Below, piece by piece: positions 18,100 to 28,932 of a stretch of DNA of 38,695 bases. The DNA is from an uncultured Bacilli bacterium (GTDB taxonomy: Bacteria; Bacillota_I; Bacilli_A; RF39; UBA660): NCBI GenBank assembly GCA_947586205.1, contig CANPXO010000006.1, forward strand, positions 1 to 38,695, read 5' to 3'. Position 1 is the stretch's first letter. Each line of letters begins with the position of its first letter. A program made the position numbers and the translations under genes. The notes under the pieces were generated by a model, which did not search any database, was not told the DNA's origin, and saw only the letters and a list, made by a program, of their open reading frames with translations.

Positions 18100-19536
18100 T
18101 CGATATAAAGACATTCCGACCCACTAAAGACAATAATATATTTTTGAAGTGGTTGATGTAATATTCATCTTCACTATATCTTTCTATTTGTTCTTTTGCT
18201 TCTTTTATTTTTTCCTTAAGTAATTCTTCACTTCTATCACTTACTTTAATATATTTAAATTCAATGATAAAGTTATATTTACATATATCTTCTTTTTTTG
18301 ATTCTTGGATACTCTATATAAACGCTTAATGCAGGATGTCTAAGCAAAGTATAATACATTAATGCGATATATTTTTCATCAAATTTTATAAATACTCGAT
18401 TATCACATTCACTTAACATGCGACTCGCATACATCGTATATTTTTCTAATTTTCCATCATAAAACATATCGTTAATTGCATAATCTCTTTCTTCACTTTT
18501 TATTGTAAAATAAATTAAAAATAATTGTTATAAGCCTCTTTTATAACTTCATTAGGTATAGCAAAAAGATTTTTTGCATGTATTTCATCATATTCTTTCA
18601 TTGTTAAATATCCAAAATAATATAATAAGCTTATGATGTCATCTTGAGTAAAAGAAACTAACAAATTAAAATTATTATTAAGTTCTCCTATAACCATTCC
18701 TTCTTTTAATAATTGTTCTAATATTTCTTCATAATAAGAATTATTTTGTAATTTTAATAAATTTCCAATCTTTCCATAATTTGATACAATATTTTTATCC
18801 ATAAGACTTTCTGGAATGCTTTGGTATCTTTGGTAATAATTTAATAGATACATAACCAATGTGGCATTAAATACTCTTTCATTTGCATCTTTATGAAATA
18901 AATATCCATCATAATTTTCAATCATTAATTGATAAATTTTTTCTCTATCTTTTCCTAATACGACATCATTTAATAATTTCTTTACTTCTTCGTGAGTAAG
19001 TCCTATCATACTATTAAATTCCAAATCATTAGATATATCACTTGCTATGTTAAATCCTGTTGTCATACCTAGTGTAATAGGACATATTCCTGTTGCAAAG
19101 AATCTTTCTACTATACCTTCTTTTACATAAATTTTTATGTTTGCATAAAAAGCTTTAACATCTCCTATCAATCTCTTAAAGTGTTCTGTATTTCCTTCTA
19201 AAATAGCATTTGTAAAATTATCGTATTCATCTACAATAATATAAATTTTATGTTCTAAGTTTAATCCTTTTAAATATTGTAAGAAAGATCTTATAATATC
19301 ATCCGCATCCCCTTCTTTATTATAATTATAGGAAATATGATAATTTTGTATAAAATCATCTATTCCAGTGTTAACACAATTTCTAAAACTTTTCCTTAAA
19401 TCCATTTGGTCTTAAATATGCAGAAATCTTACTTTTACTTTTAAGTATTTCTTCAATAACATCTGTTTTATCTACATAATAATAATTTCCCTCTCTTAAT
19501 TCTTTAAAATTATCTACTCCTATTGGTAGTTTCATC
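18100..19536 (-). pseudogene. Degraded AAA-ATPase-like / PD-(D/E)XK (DUF1703-type) gene
   Basis: Start MKLPIGVDNFKELREGNYYYVDKTDVIEEIL near 19530, main body 18515-19405 (KIYIIVDEYDNFTNAIL), C-terminal pieces 18279-18467 and about 18100-18290 (YNFIIEFKYIKV) are in different frames; the Walker A region is missing. Confidence 0.75.
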
Positions 19537-19616
19537 ATAATACACTTCACTTTCTAATATCATTTTATCAAACGTCATTTTGGAATGCAAGTGTTATTTT
19601 TCTTAAATTATGAGTT

Positions 19617-19679
19617 TTAAAAAGTGTGCAGGCAAAGACTTAAAAAGTGTGCACTCAAGTTCTTAAAAATTGTGCAGGC
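19617..19679. repeat. Three copies of a ~15-nt direct repeat TTAAAAAGTGTGCA at 23-nt period
   Basis: TTAAAAAGTGTGCAGGC / TTAAAAAGTGTGCACTC / TTAAAAATTGTGCAGGC. Confidence 0.85.
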
Positions 19680-19733
19680 TAATTTATTTTAAATTTAATG
19701 GCAAAGAAAAAGAAACTATTTTGCTCTAGTTTC

Positions 19734-20627
19734 TTATTTATCATCTTTCTCTTTCATCGTTTCTTGTAAAACCGTTCCAAATGTTGCAATATTTTGTAAA
19801 TCGGTTGGAACAATAATCTTTGTTGCTTGTCCATCAGCCATTTTACTTAATGTTTCATAAGATTTTAATTGAAGAACAGATTTATCCGCTTTTGCTTCTC
19901 TTAACAAACGTATTCCTTCTGCTTCAGCCGTTTTCATTTTAAGTAAGGCTTCTGCTTCTCCTTCAGCTCTTTTAATTCTAGATTCTTTATCAGCTTCTGC
20001 TCTTAAAATCGCACTTTCTTTTTCACCTTCGGCAATTAAGATTGAAGACTTTTTCTCTCCTTCAGCTTGTAATATTTTTTCACGTCTTTCACGCTCCGCA
20101 CGCATCTGTTTTTCCATCGCTTCTTGAATATCTTTTGGAGGCAAAATATTTTTCACTTCGACACGATTCACTTTAATTCCCCATGGGTCTGTTGCTTCAT
20201 CTAAAATCGCTCTCATCTTTGTATTAATAATATCTCTACTTGTTAAAGTTTGGTCTAATTCTAATTCTCCAATTATATTACGTAATGTCGTTGCTGTAAG
20301 TGTCTCAATCGCACTGATGGGAAACTCAATTCCATAAGTATAAAGTTTAGCATCCGTAATTTGAAAATAAACAACGGTATCAATTTGCATCGTGACATTA
20401 TCTTTCGTAATCACAGGTTGAGGATCAAAATCTCTTACAATTTCTTTTAATAAAACAATATTTACAATTCGGTCCATAAAAGGAGCCAAAAAGTGAACAC
20501 CATGCTCCCAAGTTGTATAATAAGAGCCTAATCTTTCAATCACATAAGACTTTGATTGAGGAACAATTTTAATACAAGGAATCACAACAATAATACATAG
20601 AACAAGTAAGATTAAAAATATTTCCAT
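19734..20627 (-). CDS. SPFH/Band-7 domain protein (paraslipin/stomatin-like)
   Basis: VPQSKSYVIERLGSYYTTWEHGVHFLAPFMDRI...LGELELDQTLTSRDIIN-type motif, Ala/Glu-rich coiled coil. Confidence 0.93.
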   Translation of the reverse strand: MEIFLILLVLCIIVVIPCIKIVPQSKSYVIERLGSYYTTWEHGVHFLAPFMDRIVNIVLLKEIVRDFDPQPVITKDNVTMQIDTVVYFQITDAKLYTYGIEFPISAIETLTATTLRNIIGELELDQTLTSRDIINTKMRAILDEATDPWGIKVNRVEVKNILPPKDIQEAMEKQMRAERERREKILQAEGEKKSSILIAEGEKESAILRAEADKESRIKRAEGEAEALLKMKTAEAEGIRLLREAKADKSVLQLKSYETLSKMADGQATKIIVPTDLQNIATFGTVLQETMKEKDDK

Positions 20628-21166
20628 TATTTCTCACTCGCTTTCTTTTTATTTTGAGGTTTCTTTGTCGTGGTTGTTTTCTTTTTAGTAGTTGTTGTTT
20701 TTTTCTTAGAAGTCGTATTCTTTTTCTTTGGAGTTGGCTTTTCAATAATAACTGGTTCTACAACAAGTTTTACAGATTCAATATGATCTATTTTGACAAT
20801 TTCTCCTTCTTTAATGGATTTAGAAGAAATCGCAGACCATAGTTTTCCATCTACCTTGACTTCTCCTACCGTATTTTTCTTAATAGGAACAGTCACAACT
20901 CCTTCCATTCCAATAATTCTTTCCAAATTTGTTTTTTCTTGTTTTTCTTTTACCATCTTATCTAGCATTGGTTTGGTAAGAATCATAAGAAGAATTCCAA
21001 GACCTACAAAGATGGCAAATTGTACTGGAAAAGAATCAACAAACAACGATACAAACAAGGATACAACTCCACTAAAAATAAACCAAATAGAAACTAAATT
21101 CACTGTTGCAGCTTCCATAAGAACTAATAAAATGACAATGATTAACCATAATACCCAATAACTCAT
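20627..21166 (-). CDS. NfeD family protein
   Basis: TM segments then OB-like domain (GMEGVVTVPIKKNTVGEVKVDGKLWSAIS); paired with an SPFH gene; Lys/Thr-rich tail. Confidence 0.88.
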   Translation of the reverse strand: MSYWVLWLIIVILLVLMEAATVNLVSIWFIFSGVVSLFVSLFVDSFPVQFAIFVGLGILLMILTKPMLDKMVKEKQEKTNLERIIGMEGVVTVPIKKNTVGEVKVDGKLWSAISSKSIKEGEIVKIDHIESVKLVVEPVIIEKPTPKKKNTTSKKKTTTTKKKTTTTKKPQNKKKASEK

Positions 21167-21240
21167 AAATTCAACTTCTTTCTTGAAACTTATTATACTA
21201 TATTTTACTGAAAAAAAATAGAGTCTATTCTTAAAAACTT

Positions 21241-22200
21241 GTGATACAATTATTGATAGAGAGTAAGGGATTTATAATGAAAACAATTTATGAAATTCAA
21301 AAAGAAAAATTAATAGAAACAGAAAGTACTCCAAAAAACTTTTGGATTCATTTAGAAAGTCCTACAAAAGAAGAACTTGAATATACTGCTTCAGAACTTA
21401 AAATTAAACAAAGCGATTTAGAAAAAGCTTTAGATAAATCGGAGTTACCTCATATGGAAAACGAAGAAAATTATTTTTTAGTCATTCTTCATACACCAGT
21501 GAAACAAGAAACTTCCAAGCAAAAATATCGTGTTTATCCAATTGGTCTCTTCTTCTTAAAAAATGGCATTATATCCATTTCTTCCGAAGAAACAAGTCTT
21601 TCTTCTCAAATAGAAGAAAGTATAAGTGAAAAACAAGATTATCAAAATCCCAATTTTTATCCCATTTATTTAATAAGTAAAAATACAAGTCTTTTCTTAA
21701 AATATTTAAATGAAATTCGCGAAGAAATTTTACAAAAAGAAAAAAACTTACTAAAAGCAAGTAACAAAGAATTAGATAGTATGTTAAATCTTCAAAAAAG
21801 TTTATTATATTTTACAACTTCCCTACAAGGAAACCGAACAATATTAGAAAGATTAGAAAATAGTCATTCTCTTTCTTCTATCGAACAAGATTTTTTAAAA
21901 GATGGAATGATTGAATTAAAGCAAGCTTTAGAAATGACGAATATTTATCAAGAAATTTTAGAAAATATCATGAATACATATCACTCTATGATCAGTAATA
22001 ACACAAATGATATTATGAAATTTTTAACTTCGATTACTTTAGTGATTTCTATTCCAACTATGGTTTCTTCTTTTCTAGGAATGAATGTTTATTTAGGAGA
22101 ATTTGGAAAGAATCCTTATTCGTTTCTCCTTATTATTTTAATCTCTCTTCTTATCACAGTTCTCTTATTAATCCTTTTAAAAAAGAAAAATATGCTTTAA
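21241..22200 (+). CDS. CorA family magnesium transporter
   Basis: C-terminal GMNVYLGEF signature followed by a second TM. Confidence 0.88.
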   Translation: MIQLLIESKGFIMKTIYEIQKEKLIETESTPKNFWIHLESPTKEELEYTASELKIKQSDLEKALDKSELPHMENEENYFLVILHTPVKQETSKQKYRVYPIGLFFLKNGIISISSEETSLSSQIEESISEKQDYQNPNFYPIYLISKNTSLFLKYLNEIREEILQKEKNLLKASNKELDSMLNLQKSLLYFTTSLQGNRTILERLENSHSLSSIEQDFLKDGMIELKQALEMTNIYQEILENIMNTYHSMISNNTNDIMKFLTSITLVISIPTMVSSFLGMNVYLGEFGKNPYSFLLIILISLLITVLLLILLKKKNML

Positions 22201-22203
22201 TAT

Positions 22204-22425
22204 TTACTTAAATGCCATCAAAACATTACTAATGATATCCATGTTATCAATGGCATCACTTATTTTATCCGTGGCTCTTTCATGATAAAGTTCTTTCATT
22301 CGTTCGACAAACTCTTTATAGAATGCTGCATCGCGATTTAAATATTTAATATAGTAAGAGTTTTCTTTTAGATGTTCATACATTTTTGGGTTATCGACCA
22401 AAAGTTTTTGAATTTCGAGTTCCAT
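22204..22425 (-). CDS. YlbE-like family protein
   Basis: NPKMYEHLKENSYYIKYLNRD; adjacent to a ylbD-like gene. Confidence 0.7.
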   Translation of the reverse strand: MELEIQKLLVDNPKMYEHLKENSYYIKYLNRDAAFYKEFVERMKELYHERATDKISDAIDNMDIISNVLMAFK

Positions 22426-22428
22426 AAG

Positions 22429-22809
22429 CTAATCCTCAAAAAAATGATTGATTGGTCTTGGGACTTTTGGAACACTTGCCGTTACTGGTGAAGTAGTTTC
22501 CGATTTACCTGTAAGTTCACTTACTAAGTTCAAAGCTTTTTGGGCGGTTTTAATATGTTCTTGAATCGAATTCATATCGATGTTTTTGATTTTATTGGTG
22601 ATGGTTCCTACAGCATCCCCAGCATCTAAGCTTGGAGATGCACTTCGCACATTCAAGTAATTTTGCCAAGCACTTTCTTCTCCACCATAAATGTCATAAA
22701 TTTCATAAAATTTTTGCCATGTCATTTCCCCATTTTTTACATAAGTTACAAGTTCTGGATGAAGTCTTGCAAAGGACTTAAATTCTTCTTTTTTATCCAT
22801 ATATATCAC
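22429..22809 (-). CDS. YlbD-like (putative spore coat) protein
   Basis: KKEEFKSFARLHPELVTYVKNGEMTWQKFYEIYDIYGGEESAW. Confidence 0.75.
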   Translation of the reverse strand: MIYMDKKEEFKSFARLHPELVTYVKNGEMTWQKFYEIYDIYGGEESAWQNYLNVRSASPSLDAGDAVGTITNKIKNIDMNSIQEHIKTAQKALNLVSELTGKSETTSPVTASVPKVPRPINHFFED

Positions 22810-22839
22810 CTATTTTCATTTTATGTGAATTTATTGTTT

Positions 22840-23706
22840 TCATGACCTTGTTTGTTTCTTAATTAATTTGGCATGCACAACAATCCTTCCTCCATAACTA
22901 TCTAGACAAGTAGAAAGTGTTAAGAATTTATCTTCAACTCCAACTTCAACATCGATGGGGGCCACGTTTCTTTCTTTCATTGTTTGAATCCAAATCTCTT
23001 TAGCTGCATCACTTTCAAAATTCGGTATAATATAGTAACCTTCTTTTTCGGTTGTATAAATAGAAAAAATTTGAAAGATGAAATTTTCTTTTAATGTGGA
23101 GAGAAAAATAACATAATTATCACGATTCTTTTGCCATTCTTCTTTTAACACATTTTGTAAAGAACCAAACATGGTATAATCAAGCATCGAATGTCCATAA
23201 ATAATGGTATTTTCATCTAAAGGATCAATATGATTCCGATAATCTAAAAAAACCCATCCCGCATCATTTTCACTTCCATCAAAAGAATGTTTCAAATAAT
23301 ACTCGTTATCCGAAGACTGGACTACAGGATAATGAATATTACTATGATTTAGATGTAAAAATGCGACAGTATCTTTATTTTTTGATAATAAATAAGAAAA
23401 ATCAGCTTCATAAAAAGGAAGAGTTACATAATAATAGTAATCACTTTGTTTGTTACTGGGTGGATTCACAAGCTCTCCTTCCCCATAATGACTCTCGATG
23501 TTTACGTTTTCTTCTAGTTCTTTATGAATTTGTCGATTTTTGTAATGATTTAAAGTCCATTCAAATATAGTATATAGTGAGAAGAGTAAAGTGAAAAGGC
23601 AAAGAGCAAATAAAATGCAGTATACCCATTTTCGTTTTTTCTTCTTCCCATTATTTGCCTTTAGATACTCTTCAATAGTAATGATTTTCTTCATCTTAAG
23701 ATCCAC
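22840..23706 (-). CDS. Class B sortase
   Basis: N-terminal TM, ENTIIYGHSMLDYTMFGSL, TLSTC catalytic motif, late Arg (GGRIVVHAKLI). Confidence 0.93.
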   Translation of the reverse strand: MDLKMKKIITIEEYLKANNGKKKKRKWVYCILFALCLFTLLFSLYTIFEWTLNHYKNRQIHKELEENVNIESHYGEGELVNPPSNKQSDYYYYVTLPFYEADFSYLLSKNKDTVAFLHLNHSNIHYPVVQSSDNEYYLKHSFDGSENDAGWVFLDYRNHIDPLDENTIIYGHSMLDYTMFGSLQNVLKEEWQKNRDNYVIFLSTLKENFIFQIFSIYTTEKEGYYIIPNFESDAAKEIWIQTMKERNVAPIDVEVGVEDKFLTLSTCLDSYGGRIVVHAKLIKKQTRS

Positions 23707-23760
23707 CTCTTTAAAGGAAAAGAATTACTAAAATATTTTTATGAAAAAAAGGAGTTTTTT

Positions 23761-24414
23761 ATGAAAAAAATATTATTTATTTTACTTATTTTTACAACTT
23801 TGTTATTTACTCAAAACGTGTCTGCTGAAACCGCTTATGGAAAAGTAACAGACATTACAAGTGCTGCAGGAGATTCTCTAACCCAAGGTTCTGGAAAATT
23901 AGAAACGAAAGGAAATACAACCACGATTCGTTATGATGCTGCGACATTTAAACTACTTGATGCGGCCGAAGATGCCGCAGACGGAGAAAGACCAGGACCA
24001 GCAGCTTGGATAGGTTTCCAAGTCGATAAACCAACAGACGAAAAAGATGATAAATACAAAGTCACAACCCCAGATAATAAAACAGTCGAAGAAACCAAAT
24101 ATCCATTTAAAGATTATGTGGGAATTACTCCAGAAAATTTAAAAAAAGTTTTATTAAATGGAACGGTTCTTACTTACAAATACGCATTTGATTGGGATGA
24201 AGATAATACGGCGGATCAATATGTCATCATTGAAATTAATCCAAGTGGAATGACATTAGAAAACAAAGAAGGAAAAGAAGAATGGTCTCCTGAGATTGCA
24301 GAAGAAATATTAGAAGAACAAAACCCAGCGACTTCAGATATCAACTTACCTCTTATCATTGGATTATTATTAGTGAGTGCAGTTGGATGTATTTACTTTG
24401 TGAAAAAGGCTTAA
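23761..24414 (+). CDS. Secreted protein with an NPATS sortase-type C-terminal sorting signal
   Basis: Signal peptide MKKILFILLIFTTLLFTQNVSA; C-terminus NPATSDINLPLIIGLLLVSAVGCIYFVKKA. Confidence 0.8.
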   Translation: MKKILFILLIFTTLLFTQNVSAETAYGKVTDITSAAGDSLTQGSGKLETKGNTTTIRYDAATFKLLDAAEDAADGERPGPAAWIGFQVDKPTDEKDDKYKVTTPDNKTVEETKYPFKDYVGITPENLKKVLLNGTVLTYKYAFDWDEDNTADQYVIIEINPSGMTLENKEGKEEWSPEIAEEILEEQNPATSDINLPLIIGLLLVSAVGCIYFVKKA

Positions 24415-24440
24415 TGGTCTTTTTTTTCTTTTGATATCAA

Positions 24441-24465
24441 AAAAACTACTGTATTTCTACAATAG
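24441..24465 (-). terminator. Intrinsic terminator after parC
   Basis: Minus strand CTATTGTA-GAAA-TACAGTAG-TTTTT. Confidence 0.65.
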
Positions 24466-24474
24466 CTTTTCAAA

Positions 24475-26952
24475 TTATAATTTAAAATCATCTATTTGAA
24501 AATCAAGCTGAGTTTGTTCTTCTTTTGTTTCCTCTTTTTCTTCTAGACCTATAAGTTCCACTTTAAGGAAGGAATCAACCAGTGTTTTTTTGGTGATAGT
24601 TGAACCTGTACTTACCGTATCCATAATTGGAATCTCACTATTTTTGATATCAACGGAATTGTCATCAACAATATTTGTAAGGATGTCTCTTGCATCACTT
24701 GCGAATATACTTTGAATTTCATAATTGGTACTCTTTACTTTTTTAAGTAAAGTACTTCCGCGTTTTGCTCTTCCTGTTTCCACAAGTTCACCTGTTTTAA
24801 TTCTCTTTGCAGTTTTCTGATTTGTAAACAACGTAATATATTCTTCTTTTTGTAAATCAATCACTTTCACAACTTCATCTTCTTTTAGGGAAATACCTTT
24901 CACTCCAGAACCACGTACACCGACTAAAGGAACTTCTAATTTATGGAATTTACAGTAATATCCATTTTTAGTCACAACAACTAGGTTTTCATGAGCAAGA
25001 CAAACAGATACCACTTCGTCTCCTTCTTTTAACTTCATAGCAGTCATGGCTTTATTTGTTCTTGTCGCTTCAAAGTCTTTCGCCTTCGTTCTCTTTATCA
25101 TTCCTAGTTTAGTCACAGAAACAATTTCTTCTTGAGGATTATAGATGAATGAGCCAACTACTTTCTCTTCTGGATTTAAAGTGACTACATTGTTAATATG
25201 TTTTCCTAAATCTTTCCATTTTCCTTCCGGAATTTTATGAACTGGTAAGAAAATATAATTTCCTAAATTGGTAAACATCATGATATGATCTTGAGTAGTG
25301 ACATCAAATAGATTTGCTAAGTAATCCCCTGGTTTCATCGCTGGAACTTCAGTATTCGATAAGTAGGCTTTATTGCTTACTCGTTTAATATATCCTTCAT
25401 GAGTAATTAAAACCACCACTTTTTCTTTTGGAATCATACTCTTCATATCAATTTTGATTTCAGTCACTTCATCTTTAACCTCAGTTCGACGAGGATTGCC
25501 ATATTCCTTCTTCATGATTTTAAGTTCGGTTTTCATGACATGCTTTAAAGCATCTTCATTATTTAGTATTTGAGTCCAAATATTCATATTCTTTTGTAAC
25601 TCTTCCATACTCTTTTTGATTTCTTCAATATCAGTATTGGTTAAACGATAAAGTTGTAACTCGACGATGGCTTTCGCTTGTTCATAGGTAAATTCATATT
25701 CTTTACATAAATTATCAATGGCATCGGCTTTATTCTTACTCTTACGAATCGTTGCAATGACTTTATCTAGAATACTAATGGCTTTCATTAAACCTTCTAA
25801 AATATGATAATCAAATTTTGCTTTGTTTAAATCAAATTCACATCTTCTTCGAATGACATTTTTTTGGTGATCGATAAACGCATCTAAGATATCAATGAGA
25901 CCGACAAGTTTTGGCCTGCGATTCACGATGGCAACCATATTAAAGTTATAATTAATTTGTAAATCTGTATTTTTAAGTAAATAATTCAAAACAAGCTCGG
26001 CATTTGCTTCTTTCTTTAAATCAATCACTATACGAGCCATGTTCTCGGCATCCGATTCATCTGTGACATCATTAATACCTTCAATTTTTTTATCGACTTT
26101 AATATCAATAATCTTTTTAATCAGTTGTTCTTTAATAACTTCATAAGGAATAGAATGCACAATAATTTGTTTTTTACTTCCTGTATCGACAATCTCAGTC
26201 TTCGCTTTTACTACAACTTTTCCTTTTCCAGTTGTATAAGCTTCTTTAATGCCATTTTTTCCTTCAATTACTCCACCAGTTGGAAAGTCTGGTCCTGGAA
26301 TGATTTCCATCAAAGTCTCTAACTTACAATTTGGATTATCAATTCTTTTAATCGTTGCATCAATCACTTCACTTAAGTTATGAGTTGGAATATTTGTTGC
26401 ATATCCAGCTGAAATACCTGTAGAACCATTTACAAGTAAGTTTGGAAAAGATGCTGGAAGAACAGTAGGTTCTAACTCGGTATCATCAAAGTTATACGTC
26501 ATTTCGACTGTATTTTTCTTAATAGAGTCCATCATGGTTTCAGCTATTTTAGAAAGTCTTGCCTCCGTATAACGCATAGCAGCAGGACCATCGCCATCAA
26601 TCGACCCATTATTCCCATGGATATCAATGAATACTTCACGCATTTTCCATTTTTGACTCATCCGAATCATTGCATCATAAATTGAGGAATCTCCATGTGG
26701 ATGGAAATTACCCATGATATCTCCAACGGCCTTCGCACTTTTCCGATGTGGTTTATCATGTGTATAATGGAATAAATACATCGCATATAAAATACGTCTT
26801 TGTACTGGTTTTAATCCATCTCTTACATCTGGTAAAGCACGTTCCTGAATAATTTCTTTGGAATATCTTGCAAAACCAGTTTCCATTAATTCTTCTAAAC
26901 TATAGTCATATATTTTTTCAACAATTGACTTTTCTTCTTTTTTCTTTGCCAT
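24475..26952 (-). CDS. parC: DNA topoisomerase IV subunit A
   Basis: GFARYSKEIIQERALPDVRDGLKPVQRRILYAMY, AAMRYTEARLSKIAE; adjacent to parE. Confidence 0.94.
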   Translation of the reverse strand: MAKKKEEKSIVEKIYDYSLEELMETGFARYSKEIIQERALPDVRDGLKPVQRRILYAMYLFHYTHDKPHRKSAKAVGDIMGNFHPHGDSSIYDAMIRMSQKWKMREVFIDIHGNNGSIDGDGPAAMRYTEARLSKIAETMMDSIKKNTVEMTYNFDDTELEPTVLPASFPNLLVNGSTGISAGYATNIPTHNLSEVIDATIKRIDNPNCKLETLMEIIPGPDFPTGGVIEGKNGIKEAYTTGKGKVVVKAKTEIVDTGSKKQIIVHSIPYEVIKEQLIKKIIDIKVDKKIEGINDVTDESDAENMARIVIDLKKEANAELVLNYLLKNTDLQINYNFNMVAIVNRRPKLVGLIDILDAFIDHQKNVIRRRCEFDLNKAKFDYHILEGLMKAISILDKVIATIRKSKNKADAIDNLCKEYEFTYEQAKAIVELQLYRLTNTDIEEIKKSMEELQKNMNIWTQILNNEDALKHVMKTELKIMKKEYGNPRRTEVKDEVTEIKIDMKSMIPKEKVVVLITHEGYIKRVSNKAYLSNTEVPAMKPGDYLANLFDVTTQDHIMMFTNLGNYIFLPVHKIPEGKWKDLGKHINNVVTLNPEEKVVGSFIYNPQEEIVSVTKLGMIKRTKAKDFEATRTNKAMTAMKLKEGDEVVSVCLAHENLVVVTKNGYYCKFHKLEVPLVGVRGSGVKGISLKEDEVVKVIDLQKEEYITLFTNQKTAKRIKTGELVETGRAKRGSTLLKKVKSTNYEIQSIFASDARDILTNIVDDNSVDIKNSEIPIMDTVSTGSTITKKTLVDSFLKVELIGLEEKEETKEEQTQLDFQIDDFKL

Positions 26953-26963
26953 GTTGTCACATC

Positions 26964-28871
26964 CTATCTAAAATCATCTTCAAGTGTAAAGTCGACATTT
27001 TCATTAATCCATTCTTTTCTAGGTGCTACTTCATCACCCATTAAAACATGAATTCTTTTTTCAGCTAAAGCAGCATCGGTAAGATTTACTCGGTGTAAAG
27101 TTCGGTTCTTTGGGTCCATCGTGGTTTCATAAAGCTCATGAGCATCCATTTCTCCAAGTCCTTTAAATCTGCCCACTTTTAAATTTGACTTTCCTTTTTT
27201 TCGTTCGGCAAGTTCTTCATCGGTTGCAATATATTCTTTTCCTTTACTTGTTTCAATGGAATACAAAGGTGGTGTTGCAATATAAAGCATACCCTGTTCG
27301 ATAAGTGGTCTCATAAAACGGTAGAAGAACGTGATTAAAAGAATTTGAATATGAGAACCATCGACATCGGCATCGGTCATGATAATGACTTTTCCATAAT
27401 TACTTTCGGTATAATCAAAGTTTGGTCCAAGTCCTGCTCCAATCGCATATTCAATTTGTTTGAGTTCTTGATTCGCATCAATGTCATTTTGAGATGCTTT
27501 TTCACAGTTTAACACTTTACCACGTAAAGGTAAGATTGCTTGTGTCTCCCTATTACGACATGTTTTTGCTGAACCACCTGCACTATCTCCTTCGACTAAG
27601 AATAACTCATTTTCTGAATAATTTTTACCGGTTGCTTTCACAAGTTTTCCACCAACTATTTTTTCTTTATTATTTTTACTTGTTCCTTTTCTTACTTGTT
27701 CTCTTGCTTTTCTGGCAGCTTCTCTTGCCATCTTACTTTTTTGAGCTTTCTCTAAAATATTTAAAGCGACTTCTTTATTTTCTTCTAAAAAGAATTTTAA
27801 GCCATCATAAGTTACACTTTCTACAGCATTTCTTGCTTCTGGAGTTCCGAGTTTACCCTTGGTTTGTCCTTCAAATTGTAATAAGTGTTCTGGAATTTTC
27901 ACAGCAATAATCGCAGATAAGCCTTCTCTTACGTCTCCTCCATCGAGTCCATCTTTTCCTTTTAAAATTCCATTATTTTTGGCATAGTCATTGAAGGCTT
28001 TCGTAAGTCCTGTTTTAAATCCAACTTCATGAGTTCCCCCATCACTTGTTTTGACGTTATTGACAAAAGATAAAATTTGTTCATTATAAGAATCGGTGTA
28101 CTGCATCGCGATATCAACTTCAATTTCATTTTTGGTATTATCAAAATGAATGACTTTATGAAGGGCTGTTTTATTTTCATTCATGTATTCAACAAAAGAA
28201 ATAATTCCATTTTCATAATGATATTTGGCATTTAAATTATCTTCTTCATCAATCACTTCAATTGTAACATTGGAAAGTAAAAAAGCACTTTCTTGCATTC
28301 TTTCACAAATGGTTGTAAACGAAAAATTACAATTTTTAAAAATCTCTTTATTTGGTAAGAATGTTACAATGGTTCCCGTTTTTTTGGATTCTCCAATTTG
28401 TTTTAAAGGAACGTCTACTTCTCCCCCATTTTTAAATTTAATTTCACTAATCTTGCCATCTTTATAGATAACAACATCCATCCAAGTTGATAAAGCATTG
28501 ACAACGCTTGCACCCACTCCATGAAGTCCACCTGAGACTTTATATCCAGTATTTTCAAATTTTCCACCAGCATGTAAAACCGTATAAACAACTTCTGGTG
28601 TACTCTTTCCACTTTCGTGCATACCAATCGGAACTCCACGTCCATTATCGGCAATTGTAATCGAACCATCTTTATGTAAAAGAATTTTAATATAATCTCC
28701 ATACCCATTAATAATTTCATCAATTGCATTATCAACAATTTCCCAAACTAAATGGTGCATTCCTCTTTTATCTGTAGAACCTATATACATACCAGGACGT
28801 TTTCTTACTGCTTCTAATCCTTCTAATATTTTAATAGAACTTTCATCATATGTGTTTGTGTTTTTTGCCAT
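26964..28871 (-). CDS. parE: DNA topoisomerase IV subunit B
   Basis: LEGLEAVRKRPGMYIGSTDKRGMHHLVWEIVDNAIDE; LVEGDSAGGSAK; MTDADVDGSHIQILLITFFYRFM. Confidence 0.94.
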   Translation of the reverse strand: MAKNTNTYDESSIKILEGLEAVRKRPGMYIGSTDKRGMHHLVWEIVDNAIDEIINGYGDYIKILLHKDGSITIADNGRGVPIGMHESGKSTPEVVYTVLHAGGKFENTGYKVSGGLHGVGASVVNALSTWMDVVIYKDGKISEIKFKNGGEVDVPLKQIGESKKTGTIVTFLPNKEIFKNCNFSFTTICERMQESAFLLSNVTIEVIDEEDNLNAKYHYENGIISFVEYMNENKTALHKVIHFDNTKNEIEVDIAMQYTDSYNEQILSFVNNVKTSDGGTHEVGFKTGLTKAFNDYAKNNGILKGKDGLDGGDVREGLSAIIAVKIPEHLLQFEGQTKGKLGTPEARNAVESVTYDGLKFFLEENKEVALNILEKAQKSKMAREAARKAREQVRKGTSKNNKEKIVGGKLVKATGKNYSENELFLVEGDSAGGSAKTCRNRETQAILPLRGKVLNCEKASQNDIDANQELKQIEYAIGAGLGPNFDYTESNYGKVIIMTDADVDGSHIQILLITFFYRFMRPLIEQGMLYIATPPLYSIETSKGKEYIATDEELAERKKGKSNLKVGRFKGLGEMDAHELYETTMDPKNRTLHRVNLTDAALAEKRIHVLMGDEVAPRKEWINENVDFTLEDDFR

Positions 28872-28932
28872 CTTTTATTCACCTTAATTAAGTATAACAC
28901 AAATTCAAAAGAATCGTAAAGTTTAAAAAGTC

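Noticed and set aside
27494-27910. + strand ORF 138 aa opposite parE
   Set aside because: Antisense Leu/Phe-rich artefact of a conserved gene.
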